64,000 nucleotides of DNA, taken from positions 1 through 64,000 of the forward strand of contig CAMLLO010000008.1 of NCBI GenBank assembly GCA_946480915.1, read 5' to 3'. Source of the DNA: an uncultured Sphingobacteriaceae bacterium. GTDB lineage: Bacteria; Bacteroidota; Bacteroidia; Sphingobacteriales; Sphingobacteriaceae. The notes below the pieces were generated by a model. It did no database searches. It had not been told where the DNA came from and saw nothing but the letters and a program-made list of their open reading frames with translations. The position numbers and the translations under genes are program-made. This document shows, in pieces, positions 7,980-17,252 of the stretch (its first letter is position 1; the number at the start of each line of letters is the position of its first letter).

Positions 7980-9632
7980 ATGAAGAAAACCCTCCCATAT
8001 TTATTTTTTAGCTTTTTATTGTCGGTAACAGATTTGGCATTTGCTCAGTATCCGCAAATCCCTCAAGACGTGCAAAAAGCAACCAATGAAATGATGGACG
8101 CAGCCCGTCGTCAATCTGATATTGCCTGGCAAAAAGCTTTGCCAATTATTGAACAGCAGGCCAAGGAAGGAAAGCCTTATATTCCATGGGCTGGCAGGCC
8201 ATACGATTTACCTCAAGCCAATATTGTAGCTTTTCCGGGTGCAGAAGGTGGCGGTGCTTTTTCTTTCGGAGGACGAGGAGGTAAAGTGATTGTGGTTACT
8301 AGTTTGGAAGATAGTGGTCCCGGGACTTTACGTGAGGCTTGCGAGCAAGGCGGCGCCCGTACTGTTGTTTTTAACGTTGCCGGAATAATCCGCATAAAAA
8401 CTCCATTGATTATTCGCGCACCGTATATCACAATTGCCGGACAAACAGCACCGGGTGATGGTGTTTGCGTTGCAGGTGAATCGGTTTGGATCAATACTCA
8501 TGATGTTGTTATCCGTTATATGCGCTTCAGAAGGGGCGAAACGTATGTTGGTCGCCGTGATGATGCTATAGGAGGAAATCCAATCGGAAACATTATGATC
8601 GATCACGTTTCTGCAAGCTGGGGCTTAGATGAGAATATGTCTATGTACCGCCATATGTATAACGATAGTACCGGTAAAATCGAAGATAAGCTGGGAACAG
8701 TAAATATCACGATCCAAAACTCGATTTTTTCTGAAGCATTGGATACCTGGAATCACGCTTTTGGTAGTACCCTGGGAGGCGAGAATTGTACATTCATGCG
8801 CAACCTTTGGGCTGATAATGCTGCCCGTAATCCTTCTATTGGTTGGAATGGTATATTCAATTTTGCCAATAACGTTGTATTTAACTGGGTGCATCGTTCT
8901 ACAGATGGCGGCGACTATACAGCTATGTATAATATCATAAACAATTACTATAAACCAGGTCCGCTAACGCCCTTAGATCAGCCTATCAGTTATCGCATTT
9001 TAAAACCTGAATCAGGCCGAAGCAAATTGCCTTATGTTGTGTTTGGAAGAGCCTATGTAGAAGGAAATATAGTTGAGGGAAATGAGAAGGTTACTCAGGA
9101 TAATTGGAATGGTGGAATTCAGGTTGAAGGTAAAGACGGCGAGTTAATGAGCTTCGAAAAGGCGAAATCATATTTTGCTGCGATGAGAGTTAAAAAACCA
9201 ATGCCTATGCCAGCAATAACTATTCTTCCAACCGTGCAGGCTTATAACTTTGTGTTAAATAATGCCGGTGCTTCTTTGCCTAAAAGAGATCCCGTTGATA
9301 CCCGTATTGTAGAACAGGTGCGAACAGGAAAGATTGACTACAAAAAGAACGTCAAGCTGCCTGAAACTAATTTTAAACACCGCAGGTTGCCCATAGATTC
9401 ATATAAAGGCGGAATTATAACTGATATTAGCCAGGTTGGTGGCTATCCGAAATATAAAGGAAAACCTTACAAAGATTCTGATTCTGATGGTATGCCAGAT
9501 GAATGGGAATCGAAAAATGGTTTAAATCCACAGGATGCCTCCGATGCAAGTGCTGACAAAAATAACGATGGCTACACTAATATAGAAGACTATCTGAATA
9601 GTGTGGTGGCTGTTGCTACTGTAAAGCCCTAA
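7980..9632 (+). CDS. PL1 family pectate lyase (first copy)
   Basis: Secreted right-handed beta-helix polysaccharide lyase of 550 residues, expected to cut homogalacturonan by beta-elimination. I place the start at the ATG at 7980 (MKKTLPYLFF), because the upstream in-frame TTG at 7938 would put 14 polar residues ahead of the signal peptide, which ends near DLAFA/Q. The PL1 N-terminal hallmark FPGAEGGGAFSFGGRGGK begins near residue 85. The blocks AGIIRIKTPLIIRAPYITIA, DHVSASWGLDENMSMYRH and the RFRRGE region follow. The C-terminus carries a calcium-loop motif DSDSDGMPDEWE near residue 499, as in thrombospondin-3 or dockerin-like repeats. It is about two thirds identical by eye to the next gene, and a perfect terminator separates the two. 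Confidence 0.92.
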   Translation: MKKTLPYLFFSFLLSVTDLAFAQYPQIPQDVQKATNEMMDAARRQSDIAWQKALPIIEQQAKEGKPYIPWAGRPYDLPQANIVAFPGAEGGGAFSFGGRGGKVIVVTSLEDSGPGTLREACEQGGARTVVFNVAGIIRIKTPLIIRAPYITIAGQTAPGDGVCVAGESVWINTHDVVIRYMRFRRGETYVGRRDDAIGGNPIGNIMIDHVSASWGLDENMSMYRHMYNDSTGKIEDKLGTVNITIQNSIFSEALDTWNHAFGSTLGGENCTFMRNLWADNAARNPSIGWNGIFNFANNVVFNWVHRSTDGGDYTAMYNIINNYYKPGPLTPLDQPISYRILKPESGRSKLPYVVFGRAYVEGNIVEGNEKVTQDNWNGGIQVEGKDGELMSFEKAKSYFAAMRVKKPMPMPAITILPTVQAYNFVLNNAGASLPKRDPVDTRIVEQVRTGKIDYKKNVKLPETNFKHRRLPIDSYKGGIITDISQVGGYPKYKGKPYKDSDSDGMPDEWESKNGLNPQDASDASADKNNDGYTNIEDYLNSVVAVATVKP

Positions 9633-9659
9633 GAATTTGATTGGTTAGTAGGTAAATTA

Positions 9660-9687
9660 GGGAGTATGGCTACTCCCTTTTTTTTAT
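9660..9687 (+). terminator. Intrinsic terminator after the first pectate lyase
   Basis: GGGAGTA, loop TGGC, TACTCCC form a perfect 7-bp stem followed by a run of T residues. It lies 27 bp after the stop, so the first pectate lyase is probably a separate transcript from the long operon that follows. Confidence 0.9.
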
Positions 9688-9891
9688 TTCACTGTGTTTT
9701 TTATTATCAGCCTTATTGGTAATATGCTATAATAGCTGGAGAAAATAATACAGTATATTGAGCGCTATAAGCCTATTTTTGTAATAGTTTATATCTTCTA
9801 ATCATCATTATAGCCAAGGATAATACATTGATTTAAACATTGCTTTGCGGCCTGGCCGGATTGTTCTTTCAATTTTTAAAAAGACGAATTT

Positions 9892-11532
9892 ATGATAGGT
9901 ATCTCTTATAAAATTAAACTAAGCTTTGTGGTTTTAGTTACTTTTTGCTTTACAGCTTCGGCTCAGTATCCTGTTATTCCCCCTGCTTTAGAAAAAGAAG
10001 GTGAGACAGCTCTGAATGAAGTAAAAAACTTGTCTGATCTTGCCTGGAAAAAAGCTTTACCTCAAGTAGAGGCAGATGCAAAAAATGGCAAACCTTTTAT
10101 TCCCTGGGCATCAAAACCGTCCGATCTTCCTCAATCACCGGTTCTTGCATTCCCGGGAGCTGAAGGTGGCGGTGCATATTCCTTCGGCGGTCGTGGCGGA
10201 AAGGTGTATGTGGTAAAAAATTTAAATGATAGTGGTCCGGGTAGCTTACGCGAAGCTTGCGAGCAGGGCGGTGCCAGAATTGTAGTATTCAACGTAGCTG
10301 GTATCATTCGCTTAAAATCGCCAATCACGGTTCGTGCGCCATATATTACCATCGCTGGTCAGTCAGCTCCGGGTGACGGGATCTGCATTGCCGGCGAATC
10401 GCTTTGGATAAATACACATGATGTGGTGATCCGCTATATGAGATTCCGCAGAGGGGAAACTGATGTTCTTCGCCGTGACGATGCAATAGGTGGAAATGGT
10501 GTCGGAAATATTATCATAGACCATGTTTCTGCAAGCTGGGGATTGGATGAAAATATGTCGATGTATCGCCATGTGTACAATACCGAAGATGGCAAAGCAA
10601 TAAAACTTCCTACAGTAAACATAACCATTCAAAACTCAATTTTTTCTGAAGCGTTAGATACGTATAACCACTCATTCGGAAGTACTATTGGCGGCTTGAA
10701 CAGTACATTCATGCGTAATCTTTGGGCAAATAATATCAGCCGTAATCCTTCAATTGGTATGTATGGTGATTTTGGCTTTGTAAACAACGTAGTTTTCAAT
10801 TGGTGGAACCGTTCTGCTGATGGAGGTGACAATAACTCATTATATAATTTTATCAATAACTATTACAAACCGGGTCCGATAACACCAACAGATAAACCTA
10901 TTGGTCATCGTATTTTAAAGCCGGAATCAGGCCGTTCCCAAGATAAAAAGACCTTTTACGGTAAGGTATATGTTAATGGTAATATCGTCGAAGGCAATGA
11001 ACGGGTAACTAGGGATAATTGGGATGGTGGAGTTCAGATTGAAGATATGCCAGATGCAGGCCGCTACACAGATAGTATTCGTGTAAATCAACCTTTTCCG
11101 ATGGCCAAAGTAAGTATAGTTCCTGCTAAAGAAGCGTACGACTACGTTCTTAAAAATGTTGGTGCCAGCTTACCAAAAAGAGATCCGGTTGATACTCGTA
11201 TAATTGAAACCGTAAAAACAGGAAAAATCTTCTATAAAGAAGGGGGTAAAACTGATATAGGAAAACAATATATCAAACGTCGTTTGCCTTCCGATTCATA
11301 CAAACAAGGTATTATAAGTGATATTAGTCAGGTTGGCGGATATCCGGAATACAAAGGAACTCCCTACAAAGATTCTGATAATGATGGCATGCCTGATAGC
11401 TGGGAAGCTAAAAATGGTTTAAATCCCAAAAGCGCTGCCGATGCTAGTCTTGACCGCAACAAAGATGGGTACAGCAACATCGAAGAATATTTAAATAGCT
11501 TAGTTCCATTGAATACAGTTAAACCGCTTTAA
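9892..11532 (+). CDS. PL1 family pectate lyase (second copy)
   Basis: A 546-residue secreted PL1 lyase, a tandem paralogue of the preceding gene. A clean signal peptide (MIGISYKIKLSFVVLVTFCF, cut near TASA/Q) precedes the beta-helix. FPGAEGGGAYSFGGRGG starts near residue 87. DHVSASWGLDENMSMYRH and ESGRS are shared with the paralogue, and a Ca-binding tail DSDNDGMPDSWE begins near residue 494. Differences cluster in the loops around residues 345-400 (the paralogue has a longer insertion ending in KSYFAAM), so the two may differ in substrate range or position of attack. It starts the long operon; the next gene begins 6 bp later. The 259-bp lead-in holds AT-rich sequence with a GCTATAATAGC near-palindrome at 9726-9736. 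Confidence 0.92.
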   Translation: MIGISYKIKLSFVVLVTFCFTASAQYPVIPPALEKEGETALNEVKNLSDLAWKKALPQVEADAKNGKPFIPWASKPSDLPQSPVLAFPGAEGGGAYSFGGRGGKVYVVKNLNDSGPGSLREACEQGGARIVVFNVAGIIRLKSPITVRAPYITIAGQSAPGDGICIAGESLWINTHDVVIRYMRFRRGETDVLRRDDAIGGNGVGNIIIDHVSASWGLDENMSMYRHVYNTEDGKAIKLPTVNITIQNSIFSEALDTYNHSFGSTIGGLNSTFMRNLWANNISRNPSIGMYGDFGFVNNVVFNWWNRSADGGDNNSLYNFINNYYKPGPITPTDKPIGHRILKPESGRSQDKKTFYGKVYVNGNIVEGNERVTRDNWDGGVQIEDMPDAGRYTDSIRVNQPFPMAKVSIVPAKEAYDYVLKNVGASLPKRDPVDTRIIETVKTGKIFYKEGGKTDIGKQYIKRRLPSDSYKQGIISDISQVGGYPEYKGTPYKDSDNDGMPDSWEAKNGLNPKSAADASLDRNKDGYSNIEEYLNSLVPLNTVKPL

Positions 11533-11538
11533 GTTTTA

Positions 11539-14500
11539 ATGACAAAGCATCGCACAAAAAAGAAGTATAAAGTTTTATTGACCTGTTTTATTGGCTTAAT
11601 CATTTTTGATACAAGCTTATTTGCTCAGGAAGGACAAGAAGCTATTGCTCCAATTTCTTCAAGCAAGGAAGGTAAACTACAGTATACGCCAAACGAAAAA
11701 GGCGACAGAGTTCCGGATTTCTCCTTTGCAGGATACAAGGCCGGCGAAGAAGCTATACCAAATGTTCCTGTTAAGGTTATCGTTCCTTTTAAAACCGGTG
11801 ACGCTACTTTAAGAATTCAATCGGCAATAGATTATGTCTCGGGTTTACCTTTAGATAAAAACGGTTTCAGAGGTGCGGTTCTTTTAGAAAAAGGAACTCA
11901 TTCTGTAAACGGTGCTCTGAAAATTAATGCTTCCGGTGTTGTTCTTCGCGGTAGCGGGGCTGGAAAAAACGGCACGATTATTTTAGGAGCAGGCCTCAGC
12001 AGAGAAACATTAATTACCGTAGCTGGCAAAAATGATAAAACCTTTTCTTCTGAAACAAAGGTTACCGATGCCTATGTTCCGGTGAATGCATTTAAATTAA
12101 GCGTTGAAAATGCTCAAAACTTTAAAGTTGGCGATAATATTCAAGTCCGTCGCCCTTCTACAAAAGCATGGATTGATAAGTTAGGCGCAGGTCATTTTGG
12201 AGGTGGCGAAACTTATTTGGGATGGAAACCTGGCCAGCGCGATATTTTGTGGGATAGAAAGATTACTGCCATTCATGGCTCGGTTCTTAGTATAGATGCT
12301 CCGATTACAACTGCTTTAGATAATGCATACGGAGGCGGAATTGTAGCAAAATACAATTGGCCTGGCCGTATTTTTAACATTGGAATTGAAAACCTTCAGC
12401 TTCAATCTGCATACAACACAGCCAATTTAAAAGACGAGGATCATCGTTGGATGGCGATTTCCATTTTAAATACTGCTGATGCCTGGGTTAGACAAGTAGA
12501 GTTTCGCCATTTTGCCGGTTCTGCTGTATTTGTTCAGGAAACTGCAAAACGAATAAGCGTTGAGGATTGTAAATCGCTTAATCCGATTTCTGAAATTGCC
12601 GCTCAAAGAAGATATACGTTTTATACAACTGGTCAGCAAACGCTTTTTCAACGTTTGTATTCAGAAAGTGGTTACCATGACTTTGCTGTAGGGTACTGTG
12701 CACCGGGTCCGAATGCATTTGTGCAGTGCGAATCACATTTGCCTTACAGTTTCTCAGGAACCATCGACAGTTGGGCATCGGGTGTGCTGTTTGACATTGT
12801 GAATGTAGACGGTCAAGCCCTAAGTTATATAAATCGGGGCCATGACGGCCAGGGGGCGGGCTGGACAGCAGCAAACAGTGTTTTTTGGCAATGCTCTGCA
12901 AGTAAGGTTCAGAATTTCGCTCCGCCGACTGCTCAAAACTGGGCTTTTGGCACCTGGGCGCAATTCGACGGCAATGGTTATTGGGGAATGTCTAACGAGC
13001 AGATTAGGCCCAGAAGTTTATATTATGCTCAGTTAAAAGACAGGCTGGGTGATAAAGTGCAATCCCGTATTCAATTATTGAATATTGATACAGAAGCTTC
13101 CAGCAGTCCGCCAGTATCCGTGGCAATGGACTTAACGGCGAAAGCAGTTTCGCCGGCTCCTTTATTGTCAGATTTGATTGACGATGCTGGATCCCGCAAT
13201 CTGATTTCTACAAACGGAAAAGGTGTTAAAAGTATTGATCAGATAGGTGTTAAAAAACTAATCAGTCCCGCGAAAGCTGAAGAATTTCACGTTCAAAATG
13301 GTTTGCTGGTAAGAGGAAATACTTTAGTAACCGGGAAAAGACGCGATGTGCAATGGTGGAATGGAAGTTCTCGTCCATACGGTTTGCCTTCGGCTAAACC
13401 TCACGTTACCCGTTTTGTTCCTGGAAAAACAGGCAGAGGGTTAACCGACGATTTAGAACTAATGACCGACAGCTTAAAGCTGGATAATGTGGTAGCTCTT
13501 GATCATAATTACGGTTTATGGTACGATCGCCGCCGGGATGACCACGAACGGGTAAGAAGAATGGACGGAGAGGTTTGGCCTCCGTTTTACGAGCAACCTT
13601 TCGGCCGGGGCGGAGAAGGATTAGCCTGGGATGGCCTGAGCAAATACGATCTTACCAAATACAACAACTGGTATTGGAACAGATTAAGAACGTTTGCTGA
13701 TTTAGCGGATCAGAAAGGTTTGGTATTGATTCACGAGAATTATTTCCAGCATAATATCATCGAAGCAGGTGCGCATTACGCGGATTTTCCATGGCGACCA
13801 GCTAATAACGTTAATAATACTGGTTTCCCAGAACCTGTACCATATGCCGGCGATAAGCGGATCTTTATGGCAGATCAATTTTACGATATCAATCATCCCG
13901 TAAGGAGAGAATTACATAAAGCCTACATTAAAAAATGCCTGGATAATTTCTCTGCTAATAATGGTGTCATCCAATTAATTGGAGCGGAGTTTACCGGACC
14001 TTTGCATTTTGTGCAATTCTGGTTGGATACCATTAAGGAATGGGAAAAAGAAACTGGTAAAAATGCCATCATCGGCTTAAGCACCACAAAGGATGTTCAG
14101 GATGCAATTCTTGCGGATAAAGACCGGGCGGCGATTGTTGATGTAATTGATATTAAATACTGGCACTATCAGGCAGACGGAACGACATACGAACCTAAAG
14201 GCGGACAAAATCTTGCTCCCCGTCAGCATGCACGCTTATTAAAACCGAAGGCAAGTTCTTTTGATCAGGTTTACAGAGCTGTTGCAGAATATCGTCAGAA
14301 ATTTCCTGAAAAGGCAGTTACATACGCCGGAGACGGATTTGACAGCAATGGCTGGGCGGTTTTTATGGCCGGCGGATCTTTACCAAATATTCCGGATGCA
14401 CCTGCAGGTTTATTAAAAGATGCGGCCTCAATGAAAGTGTTGCCTCTTTCAGGTAAGTCGGAAAATCAACTGGTGCTTTCAAACGGCGGACAGTCTTTTA

Positions 14501-14691
14501 TTATTTACAACGGTTCATCAAGTGCCGTTCAACTGGATCTAAGTTCTGCAAAAGGAACATTTAGGGTGTATCATATTAATCCTAAAACAGGAGCGCAGTT
14601 GAAGACAGAGGAAACCGTTAAAGCTGGAAATTTAATTAGTGTGAAGAGTTCTTCTTCAGGTCCTGAAGTATTATGGATCAAAAAAATATAA
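11539..14691 (+). CDS. Large exported beta-helix plus TIM-barrel-like pectin enzyme candidate
   Basis: A 1050-residue exported protein with two parts. Residues about 70-560 look like a right-handed beta-helix of the Pectate_lyase_3 kind (IQSAIDYVSGLPLDKNGFRG, VLLEKGTHSV, GVVLRGSGAGKNGTIILGAG), with repeated short strands. From about residue 600 a second domain begins (RDVQWWNGSSRPYG), rich in Trp/Tyr/His and in acidic residues suited to catalysis (HENYFQHN, LIGAEFTGP, YWHYQADG). It resembles a family I remember as DUF6298, found beside pectin enzymes. That name is from memory. The sequence shows secretion (signal to about residue 29, LFAQ) and a carbohydrate-enzyme context but does not define a reaction. 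It is 6 bp after the pectate lyase and 5 bp before the GH140 start, so it is co-transcribed. Confidence 0.65.
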   Translation: MTKHRTKKKYKVLLTCFIGLIIFDTSLFAQEGQEAIAPISSSKEGKLQYTPNEKGDRVPDFSFAGYKAGEEAIPNVPVKVIVPFKTGDATLRIQSAIDYVSGLPLDKNGFRGAVLLEKGTHSVNGALKINASGVVLRGSGAGKNGTIILGAGLSRETLITVAGKNDKTFSSETKVTDAYVPVNAFKLSVENAQNFKVGDNIQVRRPSTKAWIDKLGAGHFGGGETYLGWKPGQRDILWDRKITAIHGSVLSIDAPITTALDNAYGGGIVAKYNWPGRIFNIGIENLQLQSAYNTANLKDEDHRWMAISILNTADAWVRQVEFRHFAGSAVFVQETAKRISVEDCKSLNPISEIAAQRRYTFYTTGQQTLFQRLYSESGYHDFAVGYCAPGPNAFVQCESHLPYSFSGTIDSWASGVLFDIVNVDGQALSYINRGHDGQGAGWTAANSVFWQCSASKVQNFAPPTAQNWAFGTWAQFDGNGYWGMSNEQIRPRSLYYAQLKDRLGDKVQSRIQLLNIDTEASSSPPVSVAMDLTAKAVSPAPLLSDLIDDAGSRNLISTNGKGVKSIDQIGVKKLISPAKAEEFHVQNGLLVRGNTLVTGKRRDVQWWNGSSRPYGLPSAKPHVTRFVPGKTGRGLTDDLELMTDSLKLDNVVALDHNYGLWYDRRRDDHERVRRMDGEVWPPFYEQPFGRGGEGLAWDGLSKYDLTKYNNWYWNRLRTFADLADQKGLVLIHENYFQHNIIEAGAHYADFPWRPANNVNNTGFPEPVPYAGDKRIFMADQFYDINHPVRRELHKAYIKKCLDNFSANNGVIQLIGAEFTGPLHFVQFWLDTIKEWEKETGKNAIIGLSTTKDVQDAILADKDRAAIVDVIDIKYWHYQADGTTYEPKGGQNLAPRQHARLLKPKASSFDQVYRAVAEYRQKFPEKAVTYAGDGFDSNGWAVFMAGGSLPNIPDAPAGLLKDAASMKVLPLSGKSENQLVLSNGGQSFIIYNGSSSAVQLDLSSAKGTFRVYHINPKTGAQLKTEETVKAGNLISVKSSSSGPEVLWIKKI

Positions 14692-14696
14692 CAAGT

Positions 14697-16103
14697 ATGA
14701 ATAAATTTTTAGGTTTTATATCAGTTCTTGCTATCGTTCTGATTGCTTGCAACACTCAAAAGGAAAGTACCTCTACAGGTTTGCAAGCTTTAAAGGTTTC
14801 TGAAAACGGTCGCTTCCTTGTTACCGCAGACGGCAAGCCTTTTTTCTGGCTGGGAGATACCGGCTGGTTGCTGTTCAATAAACTGAAACGCGAAGAAGCG
14901 GATGCTTATCTTGAAGACAGAGCTAAAAAAGGTTTTAATGTAATCCAGGTAATGGTATTGCATGATGTGCCTCATTCGGTAAATATTTATGGAGATTCTG
15001 CTTTAGTAAACCAGGATGTTTCTAAACCTGATACCACTCAAGGGAATTCTGCTGCAGATTCTGCTCAGTATGATTTTTGGGATCATGTTGATTACATAGT
15101 AAATAGAGCTGGGGAAAAAGGAATTTATATGGCGATGGTTCCCGTTTGGGGATCGAATGTTAAAGCTGGACATGTAAATCAGCAGCAAGCAATAGCTTAT
15201 TCGAAGTTTTTGGCAAACAGATATAAAGATCGTAAAAACATTATTTGGTTAAATGGTGGTGATATACCCGGTAGCGATTCACTTGCGGTTTGGAAAACTA
15301 TCGGCACCACTATTAAACAAATCGATACTGCACATTTAATGACTTTTCACCCGCGGGGAAGAACGGCCTCTTCAGAGTGGTTTCATAATGAAGATTGGTT
15401 AGATTTTAACATGGTTCAATCGGGGCACAGAAGATATGATCAGGATACTTCAGCTAATGAGAAACGTCATTTTGGCGAGGATAACTGGAAGTATATGGAT
15501 TATGATTACTCTTTAAATCCGGCTAAGCCAACTGTTGACGGTGAGCCGTCATATGAAGGCATTCCTCAAGGATTGCATGATACAACGGAAATACGCTGGA
15601 CCGACAAAGATGTTAGGCGTTATGGTTACTGGTCGGTGTTTTCTGGTGCATTTGGTTATACCTACGGTAATAATTCGGTGATGCAAATGCTCAGCGCCGG
15701 GGATAAAGGCAGTGCCTATGGCGCCAAAGAGTTGTGGACCCAGGCAATCAATAATCCTGGTGCAAGTCAGATGATTCACTTAAAGAATTTGATGCTCTCT
15801 CGTCCGTTTCTGGAAAGGATTCCTGATCAATCATTAATTGCTGGACAAAATGGTGAAAGACACAACAGATTGCTTGCAACCAGAGGTAAAAACTATGCTT
15901 TCATCTACACTTACACTGGAAGAAACATCAATGTAAATTTAGGTAAGATAGAGGGTGATAAAGTCAAAGCTGCATGGTTCAATCCGCGTGATGGAAAAAC
16001 ATCGGAAATAGGCGAGTTTGATAATAAAGGCACCAAGGAATTTAATCCACCGGGCGAAGAAAAAGAAGGAAACGATTGGGTGTTGATTTTGGACGCGGTT
16101 TAA
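14697..16103 (+). CDS. GH140 family apiosidase-like lipoprotein
   Basis: The 468-residue product matches GH140 (DUF4038 TIM barrel plus a C-terminal Collagen-bind_2-like beta domain). This is the family that removes apiose-linked side chains from RG-II. The ATG at 14697 is preferred over an in-frame start at 14673, because the latter overlaps the previous gene and delays the lipobox (VLIAC, about residue 18). N-terminal hallmarks are GRFLVTADGKPFFWLGDTGW and RAKKGFNVIQVM. Candidate catalytic carboxylates are Asp189 in WLNGGDIPG and Glu283 in VDGEPSYEG. The C-terminal stretch KAAWFNPRDGKTSEIGEF is typical. As a lipoprotein it may act in the periplasm or at the surface. The intracellular apiose genes at 49994-58907 fit as its metabolic partners. 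Confidence 0.87.
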   Translation: MNKFLGFISVLAIVLIACNTQKESTSTGLQALKVSENGRFLVTADGKPFFWLGDTGWLLFNKLKREEADAYLEDRAKKGFNVIQVMVLHDVPHSVNIYGDSALVNQDVSKPDTTQGNSAADSAQYDFWDHVDYIVNRAGEKGIYMAMVPVWGSNVKAGHVNQQQAIAYSKFLANRYKDRKNIIWLNGGDIPGSDSLAVWKTIGTTIKQIDTAHLMTFHPRGRTASSEWFHNEDWLDFNMVQSGHRRYDQDTSANEKRHFGEDNWKYMDYDYSLNPAKPTVDGEPSYEGIPQGLHDTTEIRWTDKDVRRYGYWSVFSGAFGYTYGNNSVMQMLSAGDKGSAYGAKELWTQAINNPGASQMIHLKNLMLSRPFLERIPDQSLIAGQNGERHNRLLATRGKNYAFIYTYTGRNINVNLGKIEGDKVKAAWFNPRDGKTSEIGEFDNKGTKEFNPPGEEKEGNDWVLILDAV

Positions 16104-16110
16104 GAGGAAT

Positions 16111-16147
16111 TAAACGCTGGCAGGGTTCAAAACCCTGTCGGCGTTTA
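16111..16147 (+). repeat. Dispersed palindromic repeat, copy 1
   Basis: TAAACGCTGGCAGGGTT pairs with AACCCTGTCGGCGTTTA around a CAA loop; every position pairs if two G-U wobbles are allowed. Related copies lie at 19473-19505 and 26817-26849. It sits 7 bp after the GH140 stop. No T-run follows, so it is more likely a mobile palindromic element or RNA-stabilising hairpin than a terminator. Confidence 0.7.
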
Positions 16148-16201
16148 GAATGGATTTTAAATGAAAAGATATTTTTTACTGTTAGTTGTTGTAGTTGAGT
16201 G

Positions 16202-16253
16202 GTTGGTGGGGACACCAACCAAGGCACTCGCCAATGTTGGTGTCTCCACCAAC
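16202..16253. repeat. 18-bp inverted repeat pair of a different family
   Basis: GTTGGTGGGGACACCAAC (16202-16219) and GTTGGTGTCTCCACCAAC (16236-16253) are reverse complements except for one base, with a 16-bp spacer. Each arm is itself nearly palindromic. It sits inside the open frame that extends the GH43-like gene upstream, which argues that the extension is intergenic rather than coding. Confidence 0.6.
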
Positions 16254-16277
16254 ATTTATAAAAAAATCCTAGCTGAA

Positions 16278-17252
16278 ATGAAGTCATCCATCACTCATCA
16301 CTCATCATTCATCATTACAAGAGGGTACTTGTGGTTATTCGTTTTCATAATGAGTTTGACCTCCTGCTCAAAAGAAGTGTACCTATTTTCTTCTTTTCAC
16401 GAGCCGGCAGATCAGGGTTTGCGTTTCTTATATAGCTACGACGGCTATAAATGGAACGATCTCAATAAGGTTTTTTTAAAGCCCGAAATCGGCAACCAAA
16501 AGGTAATGCGTGATCCATCCATCGTGAAAGGTCCTGATGGAACTTTTCATTTAGTGTGGACAAGCAGCTGGAAGGGTGATAAAGGCTTCGGTTATGCATC
16601 CTCAAAAGATCTTATTCATTGGTCCGAACAAAAGTTTATCCCGGTGATGGAGCATGAGCCAACAACGGTAAATGTTTGGGCTCCCGAATTGTTTTATGAT
16701 GAGGACAACCAGCAGTTTATCATTATCTGGGCCTCAACAATTCCTTTCCGCTTTCCTAAAAAGCTGGAAGATGAGGACAATAATCACCGGATGTATTATA
16801 CAACTACTAAGGATTTTAAATCGTTCAGTCCGACTAAGCTTTTTATCGATCCTGATTTTAGTGTGATTGATGCGGTAATTGTGAAAAGAAAGGCAAACGA
16901 CTTTGTATTGGTTTTAAAAGATAATACCCGGCCAATGCGGAACATTAAAGTGGCTTTTGGAAAAACGGCATTGGGGCCTTATACCAATGTTTCTGAACCT
17001 TTCACCGAAAGTTTTACTGAAGGCCCTGCGGTAGCAAAGGTAGGAAACGAGTATCTGATTTATTTTGATTCATACAGGAATAAGAACTACGGAAGTGTAA
17101 AAACTACTGATTTCAGGACGTTTATTGATGCTTCTAAAGAAACAAGCGTTCCGAGTGGGCACAAACACGGAACCATATTTATGGCTGATACCAAAATTTT
17201 AAAAGGATTGCAAAGAACTGCTGGTATTGATACAGCAATTGTGAATAAGTAA
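16278..17252 (+). CDS. GH43-like five-bladed propeller glycosidase, lipoprotein
   Basis: With the start at 16278 the product has 324 residues. The frame is open back to ATG 16161, but that part overlaps an inverted repeat and reads as low-complexity sequence. From 16278 the N-terminus carries a hydrophobic stretch and a lipobox (SLTSC), although five 7-bp repeats lie within it (16285-16319). The GH43 triad is visible: Asp79 in MRDPSIV (base), Asp198 in VIDAVIV (pKa modulator) and Glu248 in FTEGPAV (acid). Blades read GTFHLVWTSSW and NEYLIYFDSY. The likely substrate is an arabinose- or galactose-containing pectin side chain, but the subfamily cannot be fixed by eye. Its stop overlaps the next start by one base, so translation is probably coupled. 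Confidence 0.75.
   Translation: MKSSITHHSSFIITRGYLWLFVFIMSLTSCSKEVYLFSSFHEPADQGLRFLYSYDGYKWNDLNKVFLKPEIGNQKVMRDPSIVKGPDGTFHLVWTSSWKGDKGFGYASSKDLIHWSEQKFIPVMEHEPTTVNVWAPELFYDEDNQQFIIIWASTIPFRFPKKLEDEDNNHRMYYTTTKDFKSFSPTKLFIDPDFSVIDAVIVKRKANDFVLVLKDNTRPMRNIKVAFGKTALGPYTNVSEPFTESFTEGPAVAKVGNEYLIYFDSYRNKNYGSVKTTDFRTFIDASKETSVPSGHKHGTIFMADTKILKGLQRTAGIDTAIVNK
16285..16319. repeat. Heptamer tandem repeat (CAYYCAT-like, five units)
   Basis: CATCCAT, CACTCAT, CACTCAT, CATTCAT and CATTACA follow each other with a strict 7-base period. A period of 7 is not a multiple of 3, so loss or gain of one unit would shift the reading frame of the GH43-like gene if translation begins at 16278. Confidence 0.65.

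Noticed and set aside
16161..16277. Upstream extension of the GH43-like gene with an apparent signal peptide
   Set aside because: The extension spans an 18-bp inverted repeat and lacks similarity to GH43 N-termini. A better lipobox follows the ATG at 16278.
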